In this document: positions 1-8,746 of the stretch, piece after piece
How the letters are laid out: every line of letters starts with the position of its first letter
How positions within the stretch are numbered: the stretch's first letter is position 1
From: Azoarcus indigens
Lineage (GTDB): Bacteria > Pseudomonadota > Gammaproteobacteria > Burkholderiales > Rhodocyclaceae
Assembly (NCBI RefSeq): GCF_004361735.1
Contig: NZ_SNVV01000003.1
Location: 289,805 to 353,804 of the forward strand
Direction: 5' to 3'
DNA length: 64,000 nt
Notes under the pieces: generated by a model
The model's database searches: none
What the model was told of the DNA's origin: nothing
What the model saw: the letters and a program-made list of their open reading frames with translations, nothing else
Position numbers and translations under genes: made by a program

Positions 1-147
1 GGCGGCCGCAGCTTCGGCAACCGGCATGAGTTCGATCGCCTGCTCGCCTCCACGCCGGGCGGCTATGCGCCGCTGCTGGTGCGCCGCGGCGAATCCGCGG
101 TGTACGTGGCGGTGGAGGTGCCGGAGACGGCGCGGGAGGCAGGTTGA
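1..147 (+). CDS. C-terminal end of a Do/DegQ-like periplasmic serine protease (second PDZ domain), partial
   Basis: Frame 1 is open from the first base to a TGA at 145-147 and encodes 48 residues. They match the end of the last PDZ domain of HtrA/Deg proteases: an SFGNRHEFDRLLAS stretch, then the paired strands LLVRRGES and VYVAVEV. In the family this domain binds hydrophobic C-termini of misfolded envelope proteins and sets oligomer state; the catalytic domain would lie upstream of the window. The TGA overlaps the TTG start of the next gene, so the two are probably translationally coupled. Assignment rests on a short fragment, so another PDZ protein is possible. Confidence 0.6.
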   Translation, partial: GGRSFGNRHEFDRLLASTPGGYAPLLVRRGESAVYVAVEVPETAREAG

Positions 148-1289
148 GCGCGCCCCCCGCACCCCAGCCCCGCCGCCGGCGCCCGCGCGCCGCGGCCTTG
201 GGGCCGGCCGCGCCCGGCGTGGCCGCCGATGCCCGCCGCGCCGACCGCTCCATCGTGGTGGTGGGTGCGGTGGTACTGCTGGTGGGCTTCGGCCTGGTGA
301 TGTGGGCGATAGCGGACGTGGTGCTGCTGGTGTTCGCCGGCATGCTGCTGGCGATCTTCCTGCGCGGCTTCACCGACGCCCTGCGCCGCGCCACCGGCCT
401 GCCTGACATGGTCGCCTTCGTCGCGGTAGTACTGGCCCTGCTCGCCCTGCTGGCGCTGGGCGGCCTGTTCCTCGGCGCCGAGGCCGCCACCCAGTTCGAA
501 CAGCTGGGGCCGCGCACCCGCGAAGCCTGGGACAAGATGCTGGCCGCCATCAACAGCTACGAATGGGGCCGCGCCCTGCTGAACGAACGCAACCTGCGGG
601 CGATGATGCCGGAGAACCAGGAATGGCTGACCCAGCTCGGTGGCCTTTTCTCCACCACGGTGGGCGCCATTGGCGGCTTCCTCATCGTCGTCTTCATCGG
701 CCTCTACGGCGCCGCCGATCCCGGCACCTACCAGCGCGGCTTCCTCGCCCTGTTTCCGCGCGGCAACCGCGAGCGCGCCAGCGAGGTGATGGACGAAGTG
801 GGCCACACCCTGCGCTGGTGGCTCATCGGCACCTTCGTGAAGATGACGGTGGTCGGCGTATCGGTGAGCATCGGCCTGTGGCTGCTGGGCATGCCGCTGG
901 CGCTGGCGCTGGGCCTGATCGCCTTCGTGCTGGACTTCGTGCCCTACATCGGCCCGGCGCTGGCCGCCTTTCCCGCCTTGCTGGTGGCACTGGCCATGAG
1001 CCCGACCGACGCCCTCTACGTCGGCCTGCTCTACCTTGGCGTGCAGGCCGCGGAGAACTACATCGTGTCACCGCTGGTGGACCTGCGCAGCGTGGATCTG
1101 CCGCCAGCCCTGGCGATCGCCGCCCAGGTGCTGCTGGGCGCCCTGCTGGGCGCCCTGGGCGTGGTCTTCGCCACCCCGCTGGCCGCCACCGGCATGGTGC
1201 TGGTGCGCACCCTCTACGTGGAGCCGGACGAACCGGCCGGTTCGCCGGCCCCGGCGGAGGGCGGCGCCGCCGCGGGGGAGCGGGCGTGA
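144..1289 (+). CDS. AI-2E family transporter (PerM/YdiK-type permease)
   Basis: 381 residues with about eight hydrophobic segments in the AI-2E/UPF0118 arrangement: two helices at about 32-75, one near 85-110, a soluble stretch (about 115-170), then paired helices to residue 360. The family signature region DFVPYIGPALAA is present at about residues 263-274, followed by the conserved NYIVSPL loop. The family exports or exchanges small solutes across the inner membrane; only some members handle AI-2, so the substrate is unknown. The TTG start at 144 overlaps the stop of the upstream protease by 4 bases and has GGGAGG at 134-139. A charged, alanine-rich tail follows the last helix. Confidence 0.85.
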   Translation: MSAPPAPQPRRRRPRAAALGPAAPGVAADARRADRSIVVVGAVVLLVGFGLVMWAIADVVLLVFAGMLLAIFLRGFTDALRRATGLPDMVAFVAVVLALLALLALGGLFLGAEAATQFEQLGPRTREAWDKMLAAINSYEWGRALLNERNLRAMMPENQEWLTQLGGLFSTTVGAIGGFLIVVFIGLYGAADPGTYQRGFLALFPRGNRERASEVMDEVGHTLRWWLIGTFVKMTVVGVSVSIGLWLLGMPLALALGLIAFVLDFVPYIGPALAAFPALLVALAMSPTDALYVGLLYLGVQAAENYIVSPLVDLRSVDLPPALAIAAQVLLGALLGALGVVFATPLAATGMVLVRTLYVEPDEPAGSPAPAEGGAAAGERA

Positions 1290-1443
1290 GCCCGGCGCCG
1301 CTCGTGGCCTGTTCACGGCGGCGGCCTGCCGCCAGCTTGTTCGCCCAAAAGCCGCAGCGGAAGCTGCGGCCCGGCCGCCGGGAAGCCGAATGCCGCTTGC
1401 CGCGGTCTTACCCGGCAGACGCTGAAGCTGGTGGAGGCAAGGA

Positions 1444-4400
1444 ATGAACACGCCGCAGCCCCGCCGCCCGGCTCCGCAGCCCACCGCTGAAGGTGCGCCG
1501 GTGCCGGCGACATCCGCAAGCGCGCCGCCGCGCCGGCGGCGCTGGCCCTGGTGGCTGGGCGGCACGCTGGCCGCCTTGGTGCTGCTCTACGCCTTGGCCG
1601 GCTTCCTGCTGCTGCCCTGGCTGCTGCAACGCGAACTGCCGCCGCTGCTGGAGCAGCGCCTGGGGCTCACGCTGAGCCTGGGGGCGCTGCGCATCAATCC
1701 CTTCCTGCTGCGCGCCGAAGCGGATGAAATCGCGCTCACCCAGCCGGACGGCAACCGCCTGCTGGAAGCCGGCGGTGCCCGGGTCGACATGGACTGGTCC
1801 GGCCTCTTCGCCCGCCGCTGGACAGTGGCCGAAGCGGTGCTGGACAACCCGCGCCTCACCCTGGTCAGGGAGGGCGACGGCAGCTTCTCCCTGCCCCGTC
1901 CCACTCCTGCGCAGGACACCCCGCCCCGGCAGCAGGCCAGCGGCAGCGTGGCCCCCGCTGGCGAGCCGGTGGCGCCTTCCCCCGCTGCGGAGACTCCGCC
2001 CGCCGGCACGGATGCCGGCGCGGCCGGCCCCGCCACGGAAGCCCCCCTGCCGCCGCTGCTGATACGCCACCTCGCCGTCACCGGCGGCAGCATCGCCCTT
2101 CGTGAGCGCGAAGCGGCCGCCGATGCCCCGCCGGTCGCCATCGAAGGCATAGACTTGCGGGCCGATGGACTCGCCTCCGATCCTGAAGCGGGCGCCGCCA
2201 CCTACCAGCTGGGCGCTCGCCTGCCCGGCGGCGGCAGCCTGCAGGCGGATGGCGAACTCGCCCTCGCCGGCCGCAGCAGCCAGGGCCGCATCCAGATCGA
2301 CGAGGCCCAGCTCCAGGGCTGGTGGCCGCTGTTGGCGCGGCAGCTGGACCTGGCACCGCCGCAGGGCCGCATCGCCCTCGGCGGTCACTACCAGGCCGGC
2401 ATGACGGCGGGCGGCTTCGACCTGGCGGTGGAAGCGCTCAGCCTCGCCGCGGATGATCTGCGCCTCGCCCGCGCCGGCAGCCAGGACGAGGACGCGCCCA
2501 TGCTGGCGCTGCGCCGCGCCGAGATCGGCGGCGGCAGCTTCACCCTGGGCGGGCGCCGCCTCAGTCTGCAGGGCCTGCGGCTGGCGGAGGGCGAGCTCAG
2601 CGTCATCGTCGATGCCGAAGGCAGGCTGGACTGGGCCAGTCTGCAGCGCGGCGCGGACAAGCCGCCGGCCGCCGGCGAGGCGCCCTGGCACATCCAGCTG
2701 CCGGAAGCGCGACTTGAAAACATCGCCCTGCACTACCGCGAACAGGCGGATGCCCGCCGCCGGCTGGACGTCGCCCGGCTGGACGCCGGCGGCAACATCA
2801 CCGTCGCCACCGGCGATGAAGGCCTGCGGGTGGACGCGCTGGATGCCACCCTGCAGCGGCCCCGCTTCGCCGGCGGCGATGCCAGTCCGCTCACGGTGGA
2901 ACGCATCCGCCTCGCCGGCGCCAGCGTGGACACCGCCAGGCGCGCCCTCACCGCCCGCGAACTGGCGCTGTCCGGCAGCAGGATGGACCTCGCCATCGAG
3001 CCGGACGGCACCGTCTTCATCCCCGGCGGGCTGGTGCCGCAAGCCGCCCGCGAGGGCACGCCGGCGCAGCCGGCCCAGGGCCGGCAGGCAGAGGCCGGCC
3101 AACCCTGGTCCTACGCCCTGGAACGGGTAAGCGCAGACGGCCTGGACCTCGGCTTCCACGACAAGCGCACCAGCACCCCGCTGCAGCTGCGGGTGCAGGG
3201 CGGCGTGCAGCTCACCAATGTCGCCAGCGGAGAGGCCGGCCCGCTGGGCGTGGATGTGAAGCTGGAAGTGGCCGGCGGCGGCCGGCTGCAGATGCAGGGC
3301 GAGGCCGCGCAGGACGCCAGCCGGCTGCAGGGCCGGCTGCGCCTGGACGGGGTGGAACTCGCCCCCGCCCGCGCCCTGGTGGAGCGCTACACCACGCTGA
3401 AGCTGCTGGCCGGCAAGCTGGGCGGCGACCTGCAGATCCGCTACGCCCGCGACGGCGAGCCGCGCCTGCGCGCCGAGGGCGAGGCGCGGCTGGACGGCAT
3501 CCGCTTCGACGTCGCCGAAAGCGGCGAGCCGCTGTTCTCCGCCCGCAGCATCGCCACCCGCGGCAGCCTGCAACTGGCGCCGGACCGGCTGGCGCTGGCC
3601 ACCGTCGTCATGGACCGGCCCAACGCCCGCCTCATCGTGGACCGCGACCGCCAGCTCAACCTCGGCAAGATCCTGCGCCAGCGCGACAACCCGGCGGCGG
3701 ACGGCGGCGCCCAGGCGGTCACCCGGAACACCGCCCGCAAAGTGGCGGCCAAGGTGGCGGAAGACGCGCCAGACCTTTTCCCGCTGCGGGTGGATCGCGT
3801 CGAACTGCGCAACGCCACGGTGGACTTCGCCGACCAGAGCCTGATCCTGCCCTTCTCCGCCCAGGCGCAAGGGCTCAACGGCCAGGTGCTGGGCGTGGAC
3901 AACGCCGCCGGCAGCGAGGCGGTGATCGACGCCCGCGGCGCCATTCCGCCCTATGGCGAAGTCCGCGTCGAAGGCCGGCTGCGGCCCTTCGCCCCCAACG
4001 AACTCACCGACGTCGCGGTGCGCTTCGACAACGTCGAGATGTCCCAGCTCTCCCCCTACAGCGCCACCTTCGCCGGCCGCACCATCGCCCGCGGCAAGCT
4101 GTGGCTGGACGTGCGCTACCGGGTGCTCGACTGGCAGCTGGACGGCAACAACGCCGTCACCCTGGAAGACTTCACCCTGGGCGAGCGGGTGGACGCCCCC
4201 AACGCCATGGACCTGCCGCTGGAACTCGCCCTCGCCCTGCTCAAGGATCCCCAGGGCCGCGTCCACCTCGAAGTACCGGTGCGCGGCAACGTCGGCGACG
4301 CCCGCTTCGAGTATGGCCAGCTGGTGCGCGATGCCATCGGCAACGTGCTCAAGCGCGCCGTCACCGCCCCCTTCCGCCTGCTCGCCCGCCTGGTCGGCCG

Positions 4401-4983
4401 CGGTGAGGACGACAGCCTGCAGGCGGTCGCCTTCGAAGCCGGCAGCGAGCGCCTGTCGCCGGTGGAGGAAGAAAAGCTGCAGCAGCTCGCCGGCGCGCTG
4501 GCGCAGCGGCCCCAGCTCAGGCTGCGCATCCGCGGCACCTACCTCACCGCCGACGACGGCGCCGCCCTGCGCCTGCAGGCCACCCGCCGCGAAATCGCCA
4601 GCGCCGCCGGCCAGTCTCCGGGCAAGGGACCGGTGAACCAACTGGATTTCGGCGACAGCGCCATCCGCGGCGCCGTCGCAAGCCGTTTCGAAGCCACCGC
4701 CGGCCCCCAGGCCTTGGCCGCCTTCCGCGACGAATTCGCCCGCGGCCCCCAGGCCGGCAACGAAACCGCCCTGCACCGCGAACTGTTCAACCGCCTGCTG
4801 CAGCACCAGGGCCTGGCGGACGAGGCGCTACAGGCCCTGGCCGAGCATCGCGGACAGGTCGTGCATGACTACCTCGCCGCCCACGGCGTGGCCGGGGAGC
4901 GGCTGGAGACGAAGCCGGCCGGCGCCGCCGAAGGACGAAAGGCGGCGCCGCAAGCGGAGCTGGAGGTGGAAGTCGCACGCTAG
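1444..4983 (+). CDS. DUF748 domain protein (AsmA-like envelope protein)
   Basis: 1179 residues. One N-terminal membrane anchor (about 36-60) is followed by a long beta-rich periplasmic region built from AsmA-like repeats. The diagnostic DUF748 block is at about residues 835-1000: GAIPPYGEVRVEG, then LSPYSATFAGRTIARGKL, LGERVDAPNA and LLKDPQGRVHL, ending in TAPFRLL. The last 200 residues contain a GSERLSP stretch and LRIRGTY, reminiscent of an OmpA-like fold. AsmA/TamB-type relatives are thought to move lipids or assist outer-membrane assembly; no function is proven for this subfamily. The ATG has AAGGA just upstream. A Pro/Ala-rich low-complexity insert lies around residues 150-195. Confidence 0.85.
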   Translation: MNTPQPRRPAPQPTAEGAPVPATSASAPPRRRRWPWWLGGTLAALVLLYALAGFLLLPWLLQRELPPLLEQRLGLTLSLGALRINPFLLRAEADEIALTQPDGNRLLEAGGARVDMDWSGLFARRWTVAEAVLDNPRLTLVREGDGSFSLPRPTPAQDTPPRQQASGSVAPAGEPVAPSPAAETPPAGTDAGAAGPATEAPLPPLLIRHLAVTGGSIALREREAAADAPPVAIEGIDLRADGLASDPEAGAATYQLGARLPGGGSLQADGELALAGRSSQGRIQIDEAQLQGWWPLLARQLDLAPPQGRIALGGHYQAGMTAGGFDLAVEALSLAADDLRLARAGSQDEDAPMLALRRAEIGGGSFTLGGRRLSLQGLRLAEGELSVIVDAEGRLDWASLQRGADKPPAAGEAPWHIQLPEARLENIALHYREQADARRRLDVARLDAGGNITVATGDEGLRVDALDATLQRPRFAGGDASPLTVERIRLAGASVDTARRALTARELALSGSRMDLAIEPDGTVFIPGGLVPQAAREGTPAQPAQGRQAEAGQPWSYALERVSADGLDLGFHDKRTSTPLQLRVQGGVQLTNVASGEAGPLGVDVKLEVAGGGRLQMQGEAAQDASRLQGRLRLDGVELAPARALVERYTTLKLLAGKLGGDLQIRYARDGEPRLRAEGEARLDGIRFDVAESGEPLFSARSIATRGSLQLAPDRLALATVVMDRPNARLIVDRDRQLNLGKILRQRDNPAADGGAQAVTRNTARKVAAKVAEDAPDLFPLRVDRVELRNATVDFADQSLILPFSAQAQGLNGQVLGVDNAAGSEAVIDARGAIPPYGEVRVEGRLRPFAPNELTDVAVRFDNVEMSQLSPYSATFAGRTIARGKLWLDVRYRVLDWQLDGNNAVTLEDFTLGERVDAPNAMDLPLELALALLKDPQGRVHLEVPVRGNVGDARFEYGQLVRDAIGNVLKRAVTAPFRLLARLVGRGEDDSLQAVAFEAGSERLSPVEEEKLQQLAGALAQRPQLRLRIRGTYLTADDGAALRLQATRREIASAAGQSPGKGPVNQLDFGDSAIRGAVASRFEATAGPQALAAFRDEFARGPQAGNETALHRELFNRLLQHQGLADEALQALAEHRGQVVHDYLAAHGVAGERLETKPAGAAEGRKAAPQAELEVEVAR

Positions 4984-5396
4984 GGGCAGGTGCGCGGCAC
5001 TGGATCTGCGGCAGGGCGCATGCGGCCCACAGCGAAGCCCGGGGCTGGCCTCTAAGCGATGCAGGCAGCGACGAGCCTGCCTCCCGCTCCCGCGGCGCAG
5101 GCGGAAAAGCGCAGCAGCGCCTCCCCGGCCGAGGCGGCGGGTGGGGCGCGAGGGGAAGCCACCGGGAGGCTGGAGCCGGGTCCCCCTGATGGGCGCCCCG
5201 TCTCTCCCGCCCGCTGCGGCCGGGGAAAAGGGCGCTTGCGGCGGCTGACAGCCGCCCTCCCCGGCTGAACCGCAAGCACGCCGACCGCGATGCGCGCAGG
5301 GCGGCGGTTCCGGCGTGGCAGGACCGCGGCAGCCGGGGCCACGCTGCGGCGCCCCCCTTGCCGCCAAACTGTCCGTCCTCACGGCCTGAAGCCCCC
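4984..5396. other. Intergenic stretch, no gene supported
   Basis: About 410 bases between the DUF748 gene and the methyltransferase promoter. Open frames exist on both strands but are only the GC-rich background. I see no start with a ribosome site, no family match and no clear terminator. Confidence 0.5.
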
Positions 5397-5427
5397 TTGA
5401 CTTCAAGTCGACTTGAAATGGCAGGCT
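5397..5427 (+). promoter_or_regulatory. MerR/SoxR-type promoter: -35 TTGACT, 16-bp palindrome, weak -10
   Basis: TTGACT at 5397-5402 is followed by the perfect palindrome TTCAAGTCGACTTGAA at 5402-5417. With the long 19-base spacer typical of MerR-family promoters, the -10 would be CAGGCT at 5422-5427. The palindrome core TCAAG..CTTGA resembles the SoxR box. Such promoters are activated when the bound regulator untwists the spacer. The start codon of the methyltransferase lies 29 bases downstream. No MerR-family gene is visible in this window. Confidence 0.65.
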
Positions 5428-5456
5428 GTGGACTTTGCAATCACAGGGAGGCTGCC

Positions 5457-6302
5457 ATGAGCAGTGATGACGCCATCAGGGAGGAACAGGAGCGGCTTTG
5501 GAACGGGCCCGCGGGCCGGGCCTGGGTGGAGGCGCAGGCAGTGCTGGATCGCCTCTTCCAGCCGTTCGAAGCGCTGCTGGCCGGCACCGTGGCAGAAGGT
5601 TCCAGCAGGCGGGTGCTGGACGTGGGCTGCGGCACCGGGGCGCTGACGCTGGCGCTGGCGAGACGCCTGGCCGCCCCCGGGCGCAGCACCGGCATCGATC
5701 TCTCCCGGCCGATGATAGAAGCCGCACAGGGCCGGGCAGCTCGCGCAGTGTTGCCGGCCGCCTTCATTCTTGCGGATGCCCAGCGCCATGCCTTCGAGCC
5801 GGGTGGTTTCGACCACCTCGTCTCCCGCTTCGGCGTTATGTTCTTCGACCACCCGGTGCAGGCCTTCGCCAACCTGCGTGCTGCCGCAAGGCCGGGCGCG
5901 ACGCTGGACTTCGTGGCCTGGCGCAGCCCCGCCGAGAACCCCTTCATGACCACCGCCGAGGCCGCGGCGGCACCGCTGATGCCGGCGCTGCCGCCGCGCC
6001 GCGCGGGCGGGCCGGGGCAGTTCGCCTTTGCCGATGCGGGCCGGGTGCGCCGCATCCTGGACGAGAGCGGCTGGCAGGAGGCGGCGCTGCAGCCGCTGGA
6101 CGTGGACTGCCGCATGTCGGAAGCGGATCTGCTGCATTACCTGAGCTGGCTGGGGCCGGTGGGCCAGGCGCTGCAACGTAGCGACGCGCAGACGCGGAGC
6201 CGGGTGCTGGCGGTGCTGCGCCAGGCCTTCCAGCCCTATGTGCGGGGCGGCGAAGCGCGCTTCACCGCCGCCTGCTGGCGGGTGAGCGCCACGGCGCCCT
6301 GA
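5457..6302 (+). CDS. SAM-dependent class I methyltransferase (UbiE/Methyltransf_11 type)
   Basis: 281 residues. The SAM-binding Rossmann fold is clear: motif I VLDVGCGTGALTLALA near residues 58-73, motif II with GIDLSRPMIEAA, and later FDHLVSRFGVMFFDHP and LRAAARPGATLDFVAW. It should methylate a small molecule in the cytoplasm; the substrate cannot be read from sequence. The ATG at 5457 is chosen over the in-frame ATG at 5358 because AGGGAG lies at 5445-5450 and because the palindromic promoter at 5397-5427 would otherwise fall inside the gene. Control by a MerR-type regulator suggests a role in response to a metal, drug or redox-active compound. This is inference. Confidence 0.85.
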   Translation: MSSDDAIREEQERLWNGPAGRAWVEAQAVLDRLFQPFEALLAGTVAEGSSRRVLDVGCGTGALTLALARRLAAPGRSTGIDLSRPMIEAAQGRAARAVLPAAFILADAQRHAFEPGGFDHLVSRFGVMFFDHPVQAFANLRAAARPGATLDFVAWRSPAENPFMTTAEAAAAPLMPALPPRRAGGPGQFAFADAGRVRRILDESGWQEAALQPLDVDCRMSEADLLHYLSWLGPVGQALQRSDAQTRSRVLAVLRQAFQPYVRGGEARFTAACWRVSATAP

Positions 6303-6396
6303 GCGCAGTCGAGCCGGGAGCGGCCACCGGCGCCGCTCGCCGCGCACCACCATGGACGGCTGCGGCCGGCGCTCGATACCGGACCCGACGCCAGAC

Positions 6397-7509
6397 TCAA
6401 GGCCGGCGCTTCCCCAGTACCGCCAGCAGTCCTGCGGCCAGCAGCGCCATGCCGGCGAGCATGCCCGCGTCCCTCTGCTGCGCCCGCGCCACCTCTGCGC
6501 CGAAGCGCCCCCGGGCGCCTTGCCGCCCCGGCGCCGGCCGCATCAGGTTGCCGTCGCGTAGCCAGGCGTGCGCCCCGCCGCCGGCATCCTCCAGCTGTCC
6601 TTCCCAGGCGTCCCGCTCCATCTTGCGGTCGAGGAAGCCGGGCAACACCCGGGTGCCGACGATGGCGAGTGCCGCCGGCAGACCGACCCAGTGTTCGCGC
6701 CGGCGGCTGTGCGCGGCACGATAGATGGCGCGGGCGGCCCGTTCCGGCGGAAACACCCGGCCCACCGGGCGCGGCCGCCCCGGCATGCGGTTGCGGCCCC
6801 AGTCGAACTGCGGCGTGTCGAAGGCGGAGAGCTGCACCATGGTGAGATGCACGTCGCAATCGTCGTGGTACAGCTCGGTACGCAACGCATCGGTGAAACC
6901 ACGCAGCGCGGCCTTGGCCGCGCAGTAGGCGGACTGCAGCGGAATGGAACGGTAGGCCAGCGCCGAGCCGATCTGCACCACGGTGCCGCGGTTGCGCGGG
7001 CGCATGCGGCGCAGCGCCGCCTGGGTGCCCCACACCGCGCCCAGGTAGCTCACCTCGGTGACGCGGCGGAAATCCTCCGCCTGCATGCGGGCGACGTCGG
7101 CATAGACGGTGGCCATGGCGTTGTTCACCCACACCGAGATCGGCCCCCACTCCCGCTCCACCCGCTCCGCCGCCGCCTCCACCTGCACCTCGTCCGCCAC
7201 ATCCACGACCAGGCCGATGGCCTTGCCACCGGCCAGCGCCACCTCGGTGCAGGCCTCGCGCAGGCGTTCCTCGCCACGTGCCAGGATCGCCACCCGCCAG
7301 CCATGGCGGCCGAATTCCACCGCGGTGGCGCGGCCTATGCCAGCAGAACCGCCGGTGATGACGACCACCGGCGCTGCCCGGCCGCCCTCCTCCAGGGCCC
7401 CGCCGGCAGCCTCTGCCATCGACCGCCCCTGGGCATGCGTCGCCGCCCGGCGCGTTTCACGCAGCGCGTCCTGCTGCCGCTTTGCTTCGCCGTCGCTGTC
7501 GAATCTCAT
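6397..7509 (-). CDS. Short-chain dehydrogenase/reductase with C-terminal membrane segment
   Basis: 370 residues. After about 45 polar residues comes a classical SDR Rossmann fold: VVITGGSAGIGRATA (dinucleotide site), WVNNAMATV (NNAG-like), the catalytic Ser in VQIGSALAY and the YxxxK motif in YCAAKAAL. A C-terminal hydrophobic helix (MLAGMALLAAGLLAVL) ends in KRRP, so the enzyme is probably inner-membrane tethered. The ATG at 7509 overlaps the stop of the CtaG-like gene as ATGA and has GGAGGAGGAG upstream, so it is translated as the last gene of the oxidase operon. The second Met, about 30 codons in, is a weaker alternative start. Substrate unknown; its coupling to a terminal oxidase is unusual. 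Confidence 0.85.
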   Translation of the reverse strand: MRFDSDGEAKRQQDALRETRRAATHAQGRSMAEAAGGALEEGGRAAPVVVITGGSAGIGRATAVEFGRHGWRVAILARGEERLREACTEVALAGGKAIGLVVDVADEVQVEAAAERVEREWGPISVWVNNAMATVYADVARMQAEDFRRVTEVSYLGAVWGTQAALRRMRPRNRGTVVQIGSALAYRSIPLQSAYCAAKAALRGFTDALRTELYHDDCDVHLTMVQLSAFDTPQFDWGRNRMPGRPRPVGRVFPPERAARAIYRAAHSRRREHWVGLPAALAIVGTRVLPGFLDRKMERDAWEGQLEDAGGGAHAWLRDGNLMRPAPGRQGARGRFGAEVARAQQRDAGMLAGMALLAAGLLAVLGKRRP

Positions 7510-8405
7510 CCGCTCTCCTCCTCCCGGGCAATCACCCGCTCCGAAGCCTGGCCGCGCTCCAGCCAGCGCCAGGTCATCCAGCCGGCGCCGGCGAGGTAGA
7601 ACAGCGAACCCGGCACCCACATGATCAGACCGGCCAGTTGCTGGTCGGCCACGCTGCGTTCCGGCCCGTAGAAGGGCACGGTGGCGAAAGTCATCAGCGC
7701 GCCCAGCAGGCCGGTGTGCATCAGCGTTACCGTCACCGCCACCAGTGCGGCCCCCACCTCGGCGCGCGCCGCCCGCAGCGCTGCCCACCAGAACAGCCAG
7801 GCGGTGAACAGGAAGCAGGCATGCTCCACCATGTGCCACCAAGGGTCTTCCAGCGCCAGCAGGTAGAGCGCAGGCACATGCCATATCCATACCACTGCAC
7901 CATGCACGGTGGCGCTTGCCGCCGGCTGCCGCCCGGCACGGATCAGCGCCCGCCACAGCGGCCGGCCATGGCCGCCCAGCGCCGCCCGCCATTGCGGCAG
8001 CGGCGCGGCCAGCGCCCACAGCGGCGCGATGACGACCATGAAAGCCATGTGCTGAATCATGTGCATCGCGGTGCTGGTCTCCGCCCACTCGTCCAGCGGG
8101 CCGAATACCGCCAGCACGGCGATCGCCATACCGGCATGGAAGGCGGTGCGCGCTCCCGGCGGCGGCGGGCGCAGCCGCGCGCCGCGCAGGTAGAGCAGCC
8201 AGGCGGCCGTCATCAGCAGCGCGCCCGCGAGCAGCGGCAGGCGATCCGGCTGGCCGGCGTCCAAGGGGTTGTGGGCCAGCGCCGGCGCAGCCCCCAGCAG
8301 CGCCGTCGCCAGCAGCGCTGCCGCATGGCGGAGCCCAGGCGGCGCCCCAGCCGCCAGGGCGGTCCGCACCGCCCGGCCAGCTCCGGCCGGGTATTTCACA
8401 GACAT
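7506..8405 (-). CDS. Cytochrome c oxidase assembly protein, caa3_CtaG family
   Basis: 299 residues with an N-terminal hydrophobic segment and about six further membrane helices. The CtaG (caa3-type) family pattern is visible: MHMIQHMAFMVVIAPLWAL, then VWIWHVPALYLLALEDPWWHMVEHACFL-like helices rich in His, then MHTGLLGAL and a PLGDQQLAG-like loop (RSVADQQLAGLIMW). In this family the protein assists maturation of the CuB/haem centre of the oxidase. The start at 8405 overlaps the end of the upstream small membrane gene, and its own stop overlaps the SDR start, consistent with a single transcript starting at coxII. Confidence 0.85.
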   Translation of the reverse strand: MSVKYPAGAGRAVRTALAAGAPPGLRHAAALLATALLGAAPALAHNPLDAGQPDRLPLLAGALLMTAAWLLYLRGARLRPPPPGARTAFHAGMAIAVLAVFGPLDEWAETSTAMHMIQHMAFMVVIAPLWALAAPLPQWRAALGGHGRPLWRALIRAGRQPAASATVHGAVVWIWHVPALYLLALEDPWWHMVEHACFLFTAWLFWWAALRAARAEVGAALVAVTVTLMHTGLLGALMTFATVPFYGPERSVADQQLAGLIMWVPGSLFYLAGAGWMTWRWLERGQASERVIAREEESG

Positions 8406-8746
8406 GGCGGCAACCCCAGCAGCGGCAGGCCGATGAACAGCATCGCGATCACCGCCACCAGATGCAGCGCGGCGCCGACGCGGGCGGCAAAGCGCTCCTG
8501 CGATGGCCGGCCGGCGGACAGCCGGGCGGCTCGCCAGCAACCCCAGGCGTAAGTGCCGGGCACGGCGGCGGCGGCCAGGGTAAACAGCAGGAAACCCAGG
8601 TTGATGGCGGCGGGCCCGGCTTCCTCCGGGCCCGCCGCCAGCCGCTCGCAGGCCACCGCAGTGCCGCCGTAGAGGGCGACGAACCACAGGCTCCACAGCG
8701 TGAGCCCGAGCGGAATCTGCGCCGGATGGAAGGCCGGCGGCTTCAT
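8396..8746 (-). CDS. Small membrane protein of the oxidase operon
   Basis: 116 residues with three hydrophobic helices (about 12-35, 48-68 and 90-112). Its stop overlaps the CtaG-like gene and its start (ATG 8746) overlaps the stop of the fused CoxI-III gene, so it sits in the oxidase transcript. The family is not recognised with certainty. Small hydrophobic proteins at this position are often accessory oxidase subunits, but nothing in this sequence proves that here. The segment TYAWGCWRAARL in the middle is its most distinctive polar loop. Confidence 0.7.
   Translation of the reverse strand: MKPPAFHPAQIPLGLTLWSLWFVALYGGTAVACERLAAGPEEAGPAAINLGFLLFTLAAAAVPGTYAWGCWRAARLSAGRPSQERFAARVGAALHLVAVIAMLFIGLPLLGLPPCL

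Noticed and set aside
1351..1370. GCCGCAG/CTGCGGC hairpin between the AI-2E and DUF748 genes as a terminator
   Set aside because: Only a 7-bp stem with no T-run; both genes are on the same strand and may be cotranscribed.
1408..4806. 1132-codon open frame antisense to the DUF748 gene
   Set aside because: It is the GC-rich shadow of a clear DUF748 coding frame; its translation is Gly/Ala/Gln/Arg low-complexity without any family motif.
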